NCBI RefSeq assembly: GCF_022921115.1 | Contig: NZ_CP095075.1 | Span: forward strand, 434,001-498,000 | Length of the DNA: 64,000 nt | Source of the DNA: Halobacillus amylolyticus | GTDB lineage: Bacteria > Bacillota > Bacilli > Bacillales > Halobacillaceae | Direction of reading: 5' to 3' | Part shown: positions 17,604 to 26,872 of the stretch, piece after piece | Layout: each line of letters opens with the position of its first letter | How positions within the stretch are numbered: the first letter of the stretch is position 1 | Notes under the pieces: model-generated | Told to the model about the DNA's origin: nothing | The model's database searches: none | Seen by the model: only the letters and a program-made list of their open reading frames with translations | Position numbers and translations under genes: made by a program

Positions 17604-18242
17604 ATGCAACAGGGCGTAAAAATGGTGAGGAAAGACGTTCACAACCATATGAGCATATTTGTGTTTATTTTCGTATTATTTATTATGGGAATGGTCTTTG
17701 GTGCTGTGATCGTCAACAGTATGAATTTTGTTCAAAAGCAGGATCTGTTCTTCTATCTAGAGCAATTCTTTGAGCAAATTGTAGGAATGGAAGGGCAAGC
17801 GAAGACGACCTTGTTGAAGGATAGCATTCTCTATCATATTAAATATATGTTGTTACTATTTTTACTGGGAATATCGATTGTTGGTATGCCGATCATTACC
17901 GTTTTGTTATTTATTAAAGGGCTGGTCGTGGGTTTTTCTGTAGGCTTTCTCGTCAATCAAATGGGCTGGTATGGATTGCTATTGTCCTCAGCTTCTATTG
18001 CCCCGCAAAACTTATTAGTTATCCCTGTTTATTTAATTGGAGGGGCATTAGCACTTATTTTTTCCTTAACACTATGTAAGCAGCTGTTTATCCGCCGCGT
18101 GCACCAGCCGATTATCCAAGCCTTTGGTCGCTATAGTGCCATGTTCGGTATCCTATTGCTTGTATTGATGGGTGCCTCCGTAGTGGAAGTGTTTATTGCT
18201 AACCCCATTTTTGAAGCTGTTATACAATGGATCTACAAATAA
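17604..18242 (+). CDS. spoIIM: stage II sporulation protein M
   Basis: A 212-residue polytopic protein with about five membrane helices. It is part of the SpoIID-SpoIIM-SpoIIP complex that removes septal peptidoglycan and drives engulfment of the forespore; it recruits SpoIIP. Helices lie near residues 20-45, 82-110, 118-140, 145-170 and 185-210. ATG at 17604 is chosen over 17583 because GGATGGAG sits six bases before it. It lies between yqxK and fur as in B. subtilis. A mother-cell SigE promoter is expected, but I could not identify one in the 70-base gap. Confidence 0.93.
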   Translation: MQQGVKMVRKDVHNHMSIFVFIFVLFIMGMVFGAVIVNSMNFVQKQDLFFYLEQFFEQIVGMEGQAKTTLLKDSILYHIKYMLLLFLLGISIVGMPIITVLLFIKGLVVGFSVGFLVNQMGWYGLLLSSASIAPQNLLVIPVYLIGGALALIFSLTLCKQLFIRRVHQPIIQAFGRYSAMFGILLLVLMGASVVEVFIANPIFEAVIQWIYK

Positions 18243-18260
18243 GAATCACACCTAATTTAA

Positions 18261-18324
18261 AATGATTATCATTAACACTTTGTAATTATTTTAATTTGAC
18301 ACTCGTTCTGTCTCTGCTTATAAT
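18261..18324 (+). promoter_or_regulatory. fur promoter with Fur/PerR-type box
   Basis: TTGACA at 18296-18301 and TATAAT at 18319-18324 with a 17-base spacer form a perfect SigA promoter. At 18261-18273, AATGATTATCATT is a 6-1-6 inverted repeat of the Fur-family type, 22 bases upstream of the -35. Its position suggests autoregulation by Fur or control by PerR. Confidence 0.8.
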
Positions 18325-18355
18325 GAAGTTGGAATTACGAGGGAGGGAGAACGAG

Positions 18356-18820
18356 ATGGAGCATCGCATTGAACGGATTAAGAAGCAACTGCATTCCCAA
18401 AGCTATAAGTTAACACCACAACGTGAAGCAACAGTGAGAGTGCTTTTAGAAAATGAAGAAGACCATTTAAGTGCCGAAGACGTTTACCTCCTCGTAAAAG
18501 AGAAAGCGCCTGAGATCGGTCTTGCTACGGTATATCGTACACTAGAATTGCTATCAGAGCTTAAAGTTGTGGATAAAATAAACTTTGGTGATGGGGTATC
18601 ACGTTACGACCTTCGTAAAGAAGGGGCAGAGCATTTTCACCATCATCTCGTCTGTATTGAATGTGGATCGGTCGAAGAAATAGAAGAAGATCTATTGGGT
18701 GATGTAGAGAAAATGATAGAGGGACAATGGGGGTTTCAAGTCAAAGATCACCGTTTAACCTTCCATGGAATTTGCCGTGTTTGTCAAAAGGCAGCCGTAA
18801 CCTCGAACAGTACTTCGTAA
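18356..18820 (+). CDS. fur: ferric uptake regulator Fur
   Basis: A 154-residue metal-dependent repressor of iron uptake genes. The N-terminal winged helix (about 1-85) contains YKLTPQREATVRVL and the recognition region ISLATVYRTLELL-like EIGLATVYRTLELL. The C-terminal dimerisation domain has HFHHHLVCIECG near residue 95 with metal-binding His, and two zinc Cys pairs (CIEC, CRVC). ATG at 18356 has GGGAGGGAG just upstream; the longer frame from 18296 overlaps the promoter and is rejected. Context spoIIM-fur-yqzK-xerD is conserved in Bacillus, which favours Fur over PerR or Zur. Confidence 0.93.
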   Translation: MEHRIERIKKQLHSQSYKLTPQREATVRVLLENEEDHLSAEDVYLLVKEKAPEIGLATVYRTLELLSELKVVDKINFGDGVSRYDLRKEGAEHFHHHLVCIECGSVEEIEEDLLGDVEKMIEGQWGFQVKDHRLTFHGICRVCQKAAVTSNSTS

Positions 18821-18844
18821 AGTTAATGAATGAATTGATTCCCG

Positions 18845-18879
18845 TAAAGCCGCTATGAATCTACCTCATAGCGGCTTTA
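18845..18879 (+). terminator. terminator of fur
   Basis: 14-bp stem TAAAGCCGCTATGA with TCATAGCGGCTTTA and a 7-base loop, 25 bases after the fur stop. Confidence 0.85.
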
Positions 18880-18904
18880 TAAGTGTGCCGGCATGATTAT
18901 AAGC

Positions 18905-19055
18905 TATAGGGTCAAGTCCCGAGCGGCGAAGGTCGCTGCAAAGGGAAGGGTGTCTAAGGCGATCTTGGAACCCGAAGGAAGCTTTGCAAATTTCCGCCTT
19001 AGGAATACGAATCTTATAGAAGGCTGTCTGACTGGACTGTTCCTTAGCCTTCCTA
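18905..19055. ncRNA. candidate structured RNA or repeat element with potential pseudoknot
   Basis: The 350-base gap between fur and yqzK holds a GC-richer block with several exact pairings. There is a hairpin AGCGGC/GTCGCT with loop GAAG (18922-18937). TGCAAAG (18937-18943) pairs with CTTTGCA (18982-18988), and CTAAGGCG (18954-18961) pairs with CGCCTTAG (18995-19002); these two interleave, so they could form an H-type pseudoknot. GAAGGCT at about 19019 pairs with AGCCTTC at about 19046. No reading frame. I do not recognise it as a named RNA family; it could also be a dispersed intergenic repeat. Confidence 0.4.
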
Positions 19056-19170
19056 TTTACAAATAAATAAAAATCATGTACGTTAATTGTATATCAGAAT
19101 CCATATGTATATTTATATTGATTTTAGGCATATCCTTTTATAAACAGGTTTTGTTAGAAGGGGTGGCATC

Positions 19171-19389
19171 GTGTCTAAAATCAAACATAGTTTACAAGAC
19201 TTAGTTAAGGTTCTTATTGTATTTACATTATGTACATGCGTTTTTTATGCGGCCTTACAAATGATTCACCAAGAATATGAGAGACAGCATCGTTATGATC
19301 CTCCAGATGGGGCTGCGGTCAAAGTTGTGAGCCCGTTAGATTCAGAGTGGACGGATCGTCTTTCGATTTTCTTTCGATTAGGAGAGTAA
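19171..19389 (+). CDS. yqzK: YqzK-like small membrane protein (DUF4227)
   Basis: A 72-residue protein with one membrane helix at about residues 10-30 and a polar tail ending [10 protein letters not shown]. Such proteins (YqzK) sit between fur and xerD in many Bacillus genomes and have no known function. The start is GTG at 19171 after GAAGGGGTGG. The stop is five bases before xerD, and its last codons carry the xerD ribosome site AGGAGAG, so the two are coupled. Confidence 0.85.
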   Translation: MSKIKHSLQDLVKVLIVFTLCTCVFYAALQMIHQEYERQHRYDPPDGAAVKVVSPLDSEWTDRLSIFFRLGE

Positions 19390-19394
19390 AGAGC

Positions 19395-20282
19395 ATGAAA
19401 TTTGCTTTGGAAGATTTCTTTCACTTTTTAACAGTTGAACGAGGGTTATCCTCAAACACAATACAGTCTTATCAGCGGGATTTACACCAATATCAAAGCT
19501 TCTTGCAAACGAAAGAAAGTATAAATGAATGGGATCATGTCTCACGCGCTCATATTATGAAATACTTATATGAACTGAATGATAAAGGAAGGTCAGCGGC
19601 GACGCTTGCCCGGTTACTTTCTTCCATCCGTTTATTTCATCAGTTCCTAGTTCGTGAAAAGGTGACGAATCAGGATCCGAGCTTACATATAGAGACTCCA
19701 AAAAAGGAACGTAAGCTTCCTAAGGTATTGTCTTCAGAAGATGTAGATAAGCTGTTAAATGTGAAAGCAAACGACCCTCTAAAGGCAAGAAATAAAGCAA
19801 TGCTTGAGATGCTTTACGCCACAGGTTTGCGCGTAACAGAATTGATGACGTTAAAGGTAAGTGATTTGCATCTAACAATGGGGTTTGTACGTTGTATGGG
19901 GAAAGGGTCCAAAGAGCGGATTATCCCGCTTGGTGATCTAGCGAAAGAGGCAGTAGAAGTTTACTTGGATGGACCGCGCATGAAACTGGTTAAACAGAAA
20001 AAGACAGAAGAACTATTCGTCAATCATCATGGCAATCCACTGTCAAGACAAGGCTTTTGGAAGATATTGAAAGCGGTTGCTGTTGAGGCAGGAGTCACAA
20101 AAGAAATCACACCACATACACTAAGACACTCGTTTGCAACTCATTTATTAGAGAATGGGGCAGATTTGAGGGCCGTCCAAGAAATGCTTGGCCATGCTGA
20201 TATTTCCACTACTCAAATTTATACACACGTGTCAAAAACTCGTCTCAAAGATGTTTATCGCTCGTATCACCCGCGAGCGTAA
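19395..20282 (+). CDS. xerD: site-specific tyrosine recombinase XerD
   Basis: Resolves chromosome dimers at dif together with CodV/XerC. 295 residues, as in B. subtilis XerD (296). The N-terminal SAM-like domain starts [21 protein letters not shown]. The catalytic domain has the first Arg in [10 protein letters not shown] near residue 148, [15 protein letters not shown] near 240 with His and Arg, [15 protein letters not shown] near 265 with the last His and the nucleophilic Tyr. ATG at 19395 follows AGGAGAG by eight bases; the longer frame starting at 19347 overlaps yqzK and lacks a ribosome site. Position before deoB is conserved. Confidence 0.96.
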   Translation: MKFALEDFFHFLTVERGLSSNTIQSYQRDLHQYQSFLQTKESINEWDHVSRAHIMKYLYELNDKGRSAATLARLLSSIRLFHQFLVREKVTNQDPSLHIETPKKERKLPKVLSSEDVDKLLNVKANDPLKARNKAMLEMLYATGLRVTELMTLKVSDLHLTMGFVRCMGKGSKERIIPLGDLAKEAVEVYLDGPRMKLVKQKKTEELFVNHHGNPLSRQGFWKILKAVAVEAGVTKEITPHTLRHSFATHLLENGADLRAVQEMLGHADISTTQIYTHVSKTRLKDVYRSYHPRA

Positions 20283-20377
20283 GCACTTTTTTACTTTTAG
20301 TTGTCTGACATCCTACGTCTTGTTTTGGCATATAGTTTTCCCAAGACTAGATACACTAAAATTCAGGAGGTATGAAA

Positions 20378-21556
20378 ATGAAATCATTTAAAAGGGTATT
20401 TTTAATTGTTATGGATTCAGTGGGAATTGGGGAAGCACCAGATTCTGAAAAGTTTAATGATAAAGGAGCCCATACACTTGGGCATATTGCTGAGCATATG
20501 AATGGGCTTTCTATGCCGAATATGGAGAAGCTCGGCTTAGGAAACATTCGTCCAGTCCAGGGGATTGAGAAAGTTGCTCATCCTAAAGCTCACTATACAA
20601 CGATGGCTGAAGCATCCAATGGGAAGGATACAATGACTGGGCACTGGGAGATTATGGGTTTGTACATTGACAAGCCGTTTCGAACTTTTCCAGACGGATT
20701 TCCTGATGAACTGTTAAATAAAATTAAAGAAAAAACAGGTCGTGGGGTTGTAGGGAATGAACCAGCTTCTGGAACAGAAATCATTAAAGATTTAGGGCAA
20801 CATCACGTAGAGACGGGTGACCTTATTGTTTACACATCAGCAGACTCTGTACTGCAAATTGCTGCGCATGAGGAAGTCGTCCCACCAGAAGAACTTTATG
20901 AGATCTGTGAATATGCTCGTGAGTTAACTCGGGATGAAAAGTATATGGTTGGTCGGGTCATTGCCCGTCCATTCATTGGAAAATCAGGCGAGTTTGAAAG
21001 AACGTCCAATCGTCATGACTATGCATTGAAGCCATTTGGAAGAACTGTTATGAATCATATGGCGGACGCTGATTTAGATGTGATTGCGTTAGGGAAAATC
21101 TCGGATATTTACGATGGTGAAGGTGTGACAGAAGCAATTCGTACGAAGCACAATATGGATGGAATGGATCAATTGGTAACCTCAATGGATACAGACTTTG
21201 AAGGGTTAAACTTTTTGAACCTTGTAGATTTTGATGCTAAGTTCGGGCATCGCCGTGACCCGCAAGGATACGGAGAGGCGTTAGAAGCTTATGACGAACG
21301 ATTGCCGGAAGTGTTAAACAAACTTAATGATGATGACTTGTTGATTATTACTGCTGACCATGGCAACGACCCGATACATCATGGTACAGACCACACGAGA
21401 GAACTTGTACCACTTATCGTTTTTCATAATGGAATAAAAGAAGGAAAAGAACTCGACCAACGGCAAACTTTTGCTGATATTGGTGCAACAATCGCAGAGA
21501 ACTTTTCTGTCGAAATGCCAGCGTACGGTAAAAGTTTCTTAAATAAAATTCAATAG
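20378..21556 (+). CDS. deoB: phosphopentomutase DeoB
   Basis: Interconverts (deoxy)ribose 1-phosphate and 5-phosphate, feeding nucleoside-derived sugars into central metabolism. The 392 residues match the family. It is an alkaline-phosphatase-fold metalloenzyme: [14 protein letters not shown] at the N-terminus carries the first metal Asp, [13 protein letters not shown] near residue 85 holds the phosphorylated Thr, and ITADHGNDP with DHTRE near 325-345 the second metal site. ATG at 20378 is seven bases after AGGAGG; the ATG at 20372 is too close. It heads the salvage set deoB-punA-pdp with 14-base gaps, so one operon is likely. Confidence 0.97.
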   Translation: MKSFKRVFLIVMDSVGIGEAPDSEKFNDKGAHTLGHIAEHMNGLSMPNMEKLGLGNIRPVQGIEKVAHPKAHYTTMAEASNGKDTMTGHWEIMGLYIDKPFRTFPDGFPDELLNKIKEKTGRGVVGNEPASGTEIIKDLGQHHVETGDLIVYTSADSVLQIAAHEEVVPPEELYEICEYARELTRDEKYMVGRVIARPFIGKSGEFERTSNRHDYALKPFGRTVMNHMADADLDVIALGKISDIYDGEGVTEAIRTKHNMDGMDQLVTSMDTDFEGLNFLNLVDFDAKFGHRRDPQGYGEALEAYDERLPEVLNKLNDDDLLIITADHGNDPIHHGTDHTRELVPLIVFHNGIKEGKELDQRQTFADIGATIAENFSVEMPAYGKSFLNKIQ

Positions 21557-21570
21557 AGGGGGAAACACTC

Positions 21571-22389
21571 ATGAACAATCATAATCAAGAAGCAGCAGCG
21601 TTTATTCAAGAAAAATTATCTGTCCAGCCCACTGTAGGATTAATCCTTGGATCAGGTTTAGGCGTGCTCGCCGATGAAATAGAAAACCCTGTGATGATCA
21701 GCTATAAAGATATCCCGCACTTCCCTGAGTCGACCGTATCAGGGCACAAGGGTCAGCTAGTAATAGGTCAGCTTGAAGGCCGTCAAGTGATCGCTATGCA
21801 AGGGCGTTTTCACTACTATGAAGGATATGACATGAAGCAGGTGACATTCCCGGTTCGCGTTATGAAAGAAATGGGTGTCGAAACCTTATTTGTGACCAAT
21901 GCAGCTGGGGGTGTCAATGAATCCTTTGAGGCGGGGAACTTAATGGTGATTACAGATCATATTAATAACATGGGAGATAGTCCTTTGCTGGGACCTAATG
22001 ACGAAGAACTTGGACCACGTTTCCCCGATATGTCTGAAGCATACGATCGTGCTCTAATTCATCATGCAGAACAGAGTGCTGAACGGTTAGGCTTGAAGAT
22101 TCAAAAAGGTGTCTACGTCGGGAATACAGGTCCTGCGTATGAAACAGGAGCGGAAGTTCGAATGATCCGTACGCTCGGAGGCGATGCAGTCGGGATGTCG
22201 ACGGTGCCTGAAGTTATTGTAGCGAACCATATGGGAATTCGCGTTTTAGGCATTTCCTGTATTTCGAATATGGCTGCCGGTATTCTGGATCAGCCTCTAA
22301 CTCATGATGAAGTAATTGAAACTACTGCCCAAGTGAGGGAAGATTTTCTAGGGTTTGTCAAAGACTTATTAAAAACATTACCAGCATAG
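21571..22389 (+). CDS. punA: purine-nucleoside phosphorylase
   Basis: Splits purine nucleosides with phosphate into base and (deoxy)ribose 1-phosphate, the substrate of DeoB. A 272-residue, trimeric (inosine/guanosine-type) enzyme, also called pupG in B. subtilis. Motifs: [10 protein letters not shown] near residue 26, GHKGQLVIG near 63, [10 protein letters not shown] near 108, and [13 protein letters not shown] with VGMSTVPE near 190-215, which bind the base and sugar. The ATG at 21571 follows GAGGGGGAAAC. Fourteen bases after deoB, fourteen before pdp. Confidence 0.96.
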   Translation: MNNHNQEAAAFIQEKLSVQPTVGLILGSGLGVLADEIENPVMISYKDIPHFPESTVSGHKGQLVIGQLEGRQVIAMQGRFHYYEGYDMKQVTFPVRVMKEMGVETLFVTNAAGGVNESFEAGNLMVITDHINNMGDSPLLGPNDEELGPRFPDMSEAYDRALIHHAEQSAERLGLKIQKGVYVGNTGPAYETGAEVRMIRTLGGDAVGMSTVPEVIVANHMGIRVLGISCISNMAAGILDQPLTHDEVIETTAQVREDFLGFVKDLLKTLPA

Positions 22390-22403
22390 TAGGGGTGGAC
22401 ATT

Positions 22404-23705
22404 ATGAGAATGTACGACATAATCGTAAAAAAAAGAGATGGCGGCGAATTAACGAAACAGGAAATTGAATTTTTTATTGAAGGGTACACAAACGGCGATA
22501 TCCCTGATTACCAGGCTGCTGCGTTAACGATGGCTATTTACTTTCAGGGTATGACACAGGAAGAGACGGCGATTTTAACACAAGCTATGGTGGATTCAGG
22601 GGAAACCATTGATCTTTCTGCGATTAAAGGTCACAAAGTCGATAAGCACTCTACTGGTGGCGTAGGAGATAAAATCACCTTTATCGTTGGGCCACTCGTT
22701 GCATCAGTGGGTGTTCCTGTAGCTAAAATGTCAGGCCGGGGGCTAGGTCACACAGGGGGGACACTCGATAAACTAGAATCCATCAGAGGCCTTGAGATTG
22801 AGATGGAAAAGGATCAGTTCATCAAAAATGTCAATGAACATAAATTGGCCGTAGCTGGACAAACAGGGAACCTGGCTCCTGCAGATAAGAAATTGTATGC
22901 ACTAAGGGACGTCATAGGGACCGTCGATTCACTCCCGCTCATCGCCGGATCAATCATGAGTAAAAAACTGGCTTCGGGTGCTGACAGCATTGTTCTTGAT
23001 GTGAAAACAGGCAGTGGTGCCTTCATGAAAACACTAGAGGATTCGGAGGCACTGGCCCGCGAAATGGTGAATATTGGGAATAACCTCGGTCGAAACACAG
23101 TGGCAGTTATTAGTGATATGAACCAACCATTAGGATTTGAAGTTGGAAATGCTAACGAAATCAAAGAGGCAGCTGAAATTCTGCAAGGGAAAAAGGTAGA
23201 GGATCTTAGAAAGCTATCGCTAGAAATTGCTTCACATATGACCGTGTTAGCTGAAGTGTTTTCAAACTACGAAGAAGCCTACCAAACACTTGAACAAAAC
23301 CTTGAAAATGGCAAGGCCTTTGCTGCTTTCCGCAAGTTTGTTCAAGCGCAACATGGAGATGTCTCAATGATCGATGATTTAAGTCAATTGCCATCTGCGG
23401 CACATGATATAGAAGTGAAAACTGAGCAAGGTGGTTTCGTATCTGAAATTGATGCAGAATCGATTGGTGTTGCTGCGATGTATCTTGGCGCAGGTCGTGC
23501 CACGAAAGATGATCAGATCAATCACGGTGTCGGGATTACATTGAAAAAGAAAATCGGTGACGAAGTAAAAGCAGGAGAGGCATTAGTCGTTCTTCATAGT
23601 GATGAAGAGCACCCTGACACATCCATTGAAAAGGTCAAGCAGGCTTATACGATATCGAGTAATAAAGTTGATGCCCCAACGTTAATTCATAAAGTGATTA
23701 AATAA
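22404..23705 (+). CDS. pdp: pyrimidine-nucleoside phosphorylase
   Basis: Phosphorolysis of uridine and thymidine, the pyrimidine counterpart of PunA. The 433-residue length matches B. subtilis Pdp. The N-terminal phosphate-binding [10 protein letters not shown] is near residue 79 and the family signature [17 protein letters not shown] near 110. The C-terminal domain begins near 335. The ATG at 22404 follows AGGGGTGG; the frame from 22395 is a shorter-spaced alternative. In B. subtilis pdp lies with dra and nupC elsewhere and dacF follows punA directly, so here the salvage operon is extended. Confidence 0.96.
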   Translation: MRMYDIIVKKRDGGELTKQEIEFFIEGYTNGDIPDYQAAALTMAIYFQGMTQEETAILTQAMVDSGETIDLSAIKGHKVDKHSTGGVGDKITFIVGPLVASVGVPVAKMSGRGLGHTGGTLDKLESIRGLEIEMEKDQFIKNVNEHKLAVAGQTGNLAPADKKLYALRDVIGTVDSLPLIAGSIMSKKLASGADSIVLDVKTGSGAFMKTLEDSEALAREMVNIGNNLGRNTVAVISDMNQPLGFEVGNANEIKEAAEILQGKKVEDLRKLSLEIASHMTVLAEVFSNYEEAYQTLEQNLENGKAFAAFRKFVQAQHGDVSMIDDLSQLPSAAHDIEVKTEQGGFVSEIDAESIGVAAMYLGAGRATKDDQINHGVGITLKKKIGDEVKAGEALVVLHSDEEHPDTSIEKVKQAYTISSNKVDAPTLIHKVIK

Positions 23706-23780
23706 TGTACAGGAAGTTTCAGATCTGCTTATCGAAATTAGTAATTAAAAAGGTATAAACTATATTTGCATTACTCTCTT

Positions 23781-23813
23781 AAGAGCTCTACAACTGTGTA
23801 GGGTTCTTTTTTT
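23781..23813 (+). terminator. terminator of deoB-punA-pdp
   Basis: 12-bp stem AAGAGCTCTACA with TGTAGGGTTCTT (two G-U pairs), loop ACTG, followed by a run of T. Confidence 0.8.
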
Positions 23814-23886
23814 AGGCTTTTTATCTTGAATAGAAGTGTCTGAACAGGGAAATATAGGAACACTTACAGAAGAAGGTGGGAAACAA

Positions 23887-25059
23887 ATGAAACGATTACT
23901 CAGCTTACTAGTAGCAATCACTGTTTTGGGAACGCTCTATACGCCCACATCCATACATGCAGAGGAAACAGCTGAAGAGCTAGTGAAATCGGCACCGTCA
24001 GCCATTCTAATGGAGAAAAATAGTGGCATGACGTTATACGATAAACAAGCAGATAAAAAGCTTCCACCAGCAAGTATGACGAAAATTATGACTCTCTTAC
24101 TTATTATGGAGGAGCTGGAAAAGGGGAATATTTCGTTAGATGAAAAAGTCCGAGTCAGTGAACATGCAGCCTCTATGGGAGGATCACAAATTTTCCTAGA
24201 AGAAGGTGAGGAAATGACAGTCAAGGACCTTCTCAAAGGGATTGCTATTGCGTCAGGAAATGATGCGAGTGTAGCGATGGCTGAAAGAATTGCCGGAAGC
24301 GAAGGGGCTTTTGTCAAAATGATGAATGAAAAAGCGAAAAGCTTAGGTTTAAAAAATACTCATTTTGAAAATCCTACAGGTCTTCCAGCAGAGGGACATT
24401 ATAGTACTGCCAGAGATATGGCGGTAATGGCACGAGAACTACTGCTTCATGAAGATATTACGAACTATACGGGCATCTATGAGGATTATTTAAGAAAAGG
24501 ACAGGATAATGAGTTTTGGCTTGTCAATACAAATAAGCTTATTAAAACATATCCTGGGGTGGATGGGTTAAAAACAGGTTACACCGACAAAGCAAAGTAT
24601 TGCTTAACGGCTTCTGCTAAAAAAGGTGATCTTCATATGATTGCTGTTGTTATGGGAGCCGAAAGTCCAAAGAAAAGAAATGCTGACATAACAAGTATGC
24701 TTGATTATGGATTTAGTCAATATGAAGGCGTACAGCTCTATTCTAAAAATGATGTGCTTCATTCGGTAAAAACAACGAGAGGGACGCCTAAAGCATTACC
24801 ATTAGCACCAGAAAAAGATGTTATCGTATTAAAGAAAAAGAATCAACCAAAAGGCCAGTACAAGGCAACACTTAAAGTTCGCAAGTCATTGGATTTACCA
24901 GTGAAAAAAGGTGATCACTTTGGCTGGGTTATCATTACAAATAATGGACAGGAAGTAACGAAGGTTAGGCTTGAGGCAACGAAGCCGATTGAACGGGCGA
25001 ACCTAATCGAGTTGTTCGAGCGCTCATTTAGAAATTTGACGAGTTTTGAGAAGTTTTAG
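23887..25059 (+). CDS. dacF: D-alanyl-D-alanine carboxypeptidase DacF
   Basis: Penicillin-binding carboxypeptidase that trims the stem peptide of cortex peptidoglycan in the forespore. 390 residues. Signal peptide about 1-25 (MKRLLSLLVAITVLG to SIHA), S11 family motifs SxxK in PASMTKIM near residue 62, SGN in IASGNDASVA near 120 and KTG in GLKTGYTDKA near 225. The C-terminal PBP5-type beta domain starts near 285. ATG at 23887 follows GAAGGTGGG, which decides against the longer frame from 23836. It lies directly before spoIIAA, as in B. subtilis, where dacF is read by SigF. Confidence 0.95.
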   Translation: MKRLLSLLVAITVLGTLYTPTSIHAEETAEELVKSAPSAILMEKNSGMTLYDKQADKKLPPASMTKIMTLLLIMEELEKGNISLDEKVRVSEHAASMGGSQIFLEEGEEMTVKDLLKGIAIASGNDASVAMAERIAGSEGAFVKMMNEKAKSLGLKNTHFENPTGLPAEGHYSTARDMAVMARELLLHEDITNYTGIYEDYLRKGQDNEFWLVNTNKLIKTYPGVDGLKTGYTDKAKYCLTASAKKGDLHMIAVVMGAESPKKRNADITSMLDYGFSQYEGVQLYSKNDVLHSVKTTRGTPKALPLAPEKDVIVLKKKNQPKGQYKATLKVRKSLDLPVKKGDHFGWVIITNNGQEVTKVRLEATKPIERANLIELFERSFRNLTSFEKF

Positions 25060-25085
25060 CGACATTACACTAGTATTGTTTTTAA

Positions 25086-25115
25086 GAAGGAAAAAGGAGA
25101 ACAGTCAACGAAAGA
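25086..25115 (+). promoter_or_regulatory. possible SigH promoter of spoIIAA-spoIIAB-sigF
   Basis: GAAGGAAAA (25086-25094) fits the SigH -35 RnAGGawWW. AACGAAAGA (25107-25115) is one base off the -10 RnnGAAT, with a 12-base gap. The position, 37 bases before spoIIAA, suits the known SigH control of the spoIIA operon. The weak -10 keeps confidence low. Confidence 0.35.
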
Positions 25116-25151
25116 CTTAAGTGACTCTAAATGATAGAGGAGGAACAGAAC

Positions 25152-25505
25152 TTGAGTCTTCATGTAGATTTTATTGTAAAAGAAAACGTACTGCTCGTCC
25201 GTTTAGCTGGAGAATTGGATCATCACGAGGCGATTGGGCTTCGCGAAGAATGGCAGGCACAGCTTGCACAGAATAATGTGGGTAATGTCATCGTAAACTT
25301 AGAGAAATTATCTTTCATGGACAGTTCAGGTCTGGGTGTGATGCTTGGACGTTATAAAGAGATTCAAGCATCAGGAAGTGAAATGGTTATTTGCTCCATC
25401 TCACCAGAAGTACGCAGATTATTTGACCTTTCAGGGATGTTTAAAATTGTCAAGTTGGTCGACAATGAAGATTTCGCTCTGCAAATGTTGGGGGTGGCTT
25501 CATGA
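25152..25505 (+). CDS. spoIIAA: anti-anti-sigma factor SpoIIAA
   Basis: Binds SpoIIAB in the forespore and releases SigF. 117 residues, the same as in B. subtilis. STAS fold with [11 protein letters not shown] near residue 20 and [22 protein letters not shown] near 49-70; the phosphorylated Ser is the first Ser of MDSSGLG. TTG at 25152 is chosen: GAGGAGG lies eight bases before it, and the protein then begins SLHVDF like its orthologs; ATG at 25131 overlaps the ribosome site. Overlaps spoIIAB by four bases. Confidence 0.97.
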   Translation: MSLHVDFIVKENVLLVRLAGELDHHEAIGLREEWQAQLAQNNVGNVIVNLEKLSFMDSSGLGVMLGRYKEIQASGSEMVICSISPEVRRLFDLSGMFKIVKLVDNEDFALQMLGVAS

Positions 25506-25942
25506 GAAACCATATGAAAATTGAATTCTTAAGTGTCAGCCAAAATGAATCGTTAGCTCGCATTTCCGTCGCTGCGTTTATTAGTCAGATGAATCCAACG
25601 ATGGATGAACTGACAGACATTAAGACTGTTGTTTCAGAGGCAGTGACCAATGCGATTATTCATGGTTATGAAGACAAGCCGGATCAAAAAGTTACCCTTG
25701 AGTGTTCGATGGAAAATGAACAAATTGAAATCATCATTAAAGACAACGGTATTGGGATGATGGATATCGAACAAGCAAGGGAACCACTATTTACATCCAA
25801 ACCTGAGTGGGAACGATCAGGTATGGGATTTACCATTATGGAGAATTTCATGGATAAAGTGGAGATTACCTCAGATGAAGGGACAGGCACGACAATTCGT
25901 TTGGTAAAGCAACTCACGTCAACACGAGCTCTGGCTAATTAG
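25502..25942 (+). CDS. spoIIAB: anti-sigma F factor and serine kinase SpoIIAB
   Basis: Holds SigF inactive before asymmetric division and phosphorylates SpoIIAA with ATP. 146 residues, identical in length to the B. subtilis protein. GHKL-type ATP fold: [16 protein letters not shown] near residue 43-58 (N box), [16 protein letters not shown] near 80 (G1), and [15 protein letters not shown] near 104 (G2). Overlaps spoIIAA by four bases and sits five before sigF, which keeps the three proteins in balance. Confidence 0.97.
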   Translation: MRNHMKIEFLSVSQNESLARISVAAFISQMNPTMDELTDIKTVVSEAVTNAIIHGYEDKPDQKVTLECSMENEQIEIIIKDNGIGMMDIEQAREPLFTSKPEWERSGMGFTIMENFMDKVEITSDEGTGTTIRLVKQLTSTRALAN

Positions 25943-25946
25943 GGCG

Positions 25947-26696
25947 ATGAGTATGAAAACAGATATTACAAAAGAGCGTTTATCCGACAAAGAAGTAAGA
26001 GAATTAATAGAGAAGAGCCAGGCAGGGGATCAGGATGCGAGACATTATTTAGTTGAGCGAAACACAAGATTAGTGTGGTCTGTCGTTCAGCGTTATTTAA
26101 GACGAGGGTATGATCCTGATGATTTGTACCAAATTGGCTGTATCGGCTTACTGAAGTCAGTGGATAAATTTGACTTAAGTTATGACGTTAAATTTTCAAC
26201 TTATGCTGTCCCGATGATCATTGGTGAAATTCAACGATTTATTAGAGATGACGGCAGTGTAAAAGTAAGCCGAAGCTTAAAAGAAACGTATCATAAAGTT
26301 CGTGGCAAAAAAGAGGAGATGCTGAAGCAGTTAGGAAGGTCTCCTACCATTAACGAAATTGCCGAGGCTCTCGATCTAACTAGTGAGGACGTAGTCCAGG
26401 CCGAAGAAGCCGGCCGCTCTCCTCAATCGATTTATGAAACAGTGTATGAAAGTGAAGGGGACCCGATTACACTCGTTGACCAAATCGCTGAAGAAGATAC
26501 GCACTGGTTTGAACATTTAACGCTACACGATATGATGAATAAACTTGAGAAAAGAGAACGCTTAATTATTTATTTGCGCTACTTTAAAGACCAAACACAA
26601 AGTGAAGTCGCCGAAAGATTAGGCATCTCCCAAGTCCAAGTCTCAAGACTCGAAAAGAAAATACTTGAGTATATGAAGGAAACAATGAATGAATAA
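25947..26696 (+). CDS. sigF: forespore sigma factor SigF
   Basis: First compartment-specific sigma factor of the forespore, directing genes such as spoIIIG, spoIIR and dacF. 249 residues. Region 2 has NTRLVWSVVQRYL and DDLYQIGCIGLLKSVDKFDLSYDVKF-type sequence (about 45-85) with IIGEIQRFIRDDG. Region 3 follows, and region 4 ends with QTQSEVAERLGISQVQVSRLEKKIL, the -35 reader. ATG at 25947 or 25953 could start it. The start five bases after spoIIAB indicates coupling. A terminator follows at 26782. Confidence 0.97.
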   Translation: MSMKTDITKERLSDKEVRELIEKSQAGDQDARHYLVERNTRLVWSVVQRYLRRGYDPDDLYQIGCIGLLKSVDKFDLSYDVKFSTYAVPMIIGEIQRFIRDDGSVKVSRSLKETYHKVRGKKEEMLKQLGRSPTINEIAEALDLTSEDVVQAEEAGRSPQSIYETVYESEGDPITLVDQIAEEDTHWFEHLTLHDMMNKLEKRERLIIYLRYFKDQTQSEVAERLGISQVQVSRLEKKILEYMKETMNE

Positions 26697-26781
26697 GGAT
26701 AGGGAGAGAGTGTGTTTTTCCTCTTTAGATGGTAAAAAAGAAAGTCGCTGATGTTGTTTCATCACTAACTCAGAGCCCTTA

Positions 26782-26810
26782 AAAGTTACGCTTCTAGCGT
26801 AGCTTTTTTT
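26782..26810 (+). terminator. terminator of the spoIIA operon
   Basis: 11-bp stem AAAGTTACGCT with AGCGTAGCTTT, loop TCT, then a T run. Ends where the SigG promoter of spoVA begins. Confidence 0.8.
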
Positions 26811-26839
26811 GTATGTTTTTTTCCATCCCACACATACTA
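26810..26839 (+). promoter_or_regulatory. SigG promoter of the spoVA operon
   Basis: TGTATG (26810-26815) and CATACTA (26833-26839) with a 17-base spacer match the forespore SigG pattern TGMATA-N17/18-CATNNTA in all but one base. spoVA is a known SigG operon, and the first gene starts 34 bases downstream. Confidence 0.75.
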
Positions 26840-26872
26840 ACAAAGAAATCTTTCAGGGGAGGCGTTACGTGT

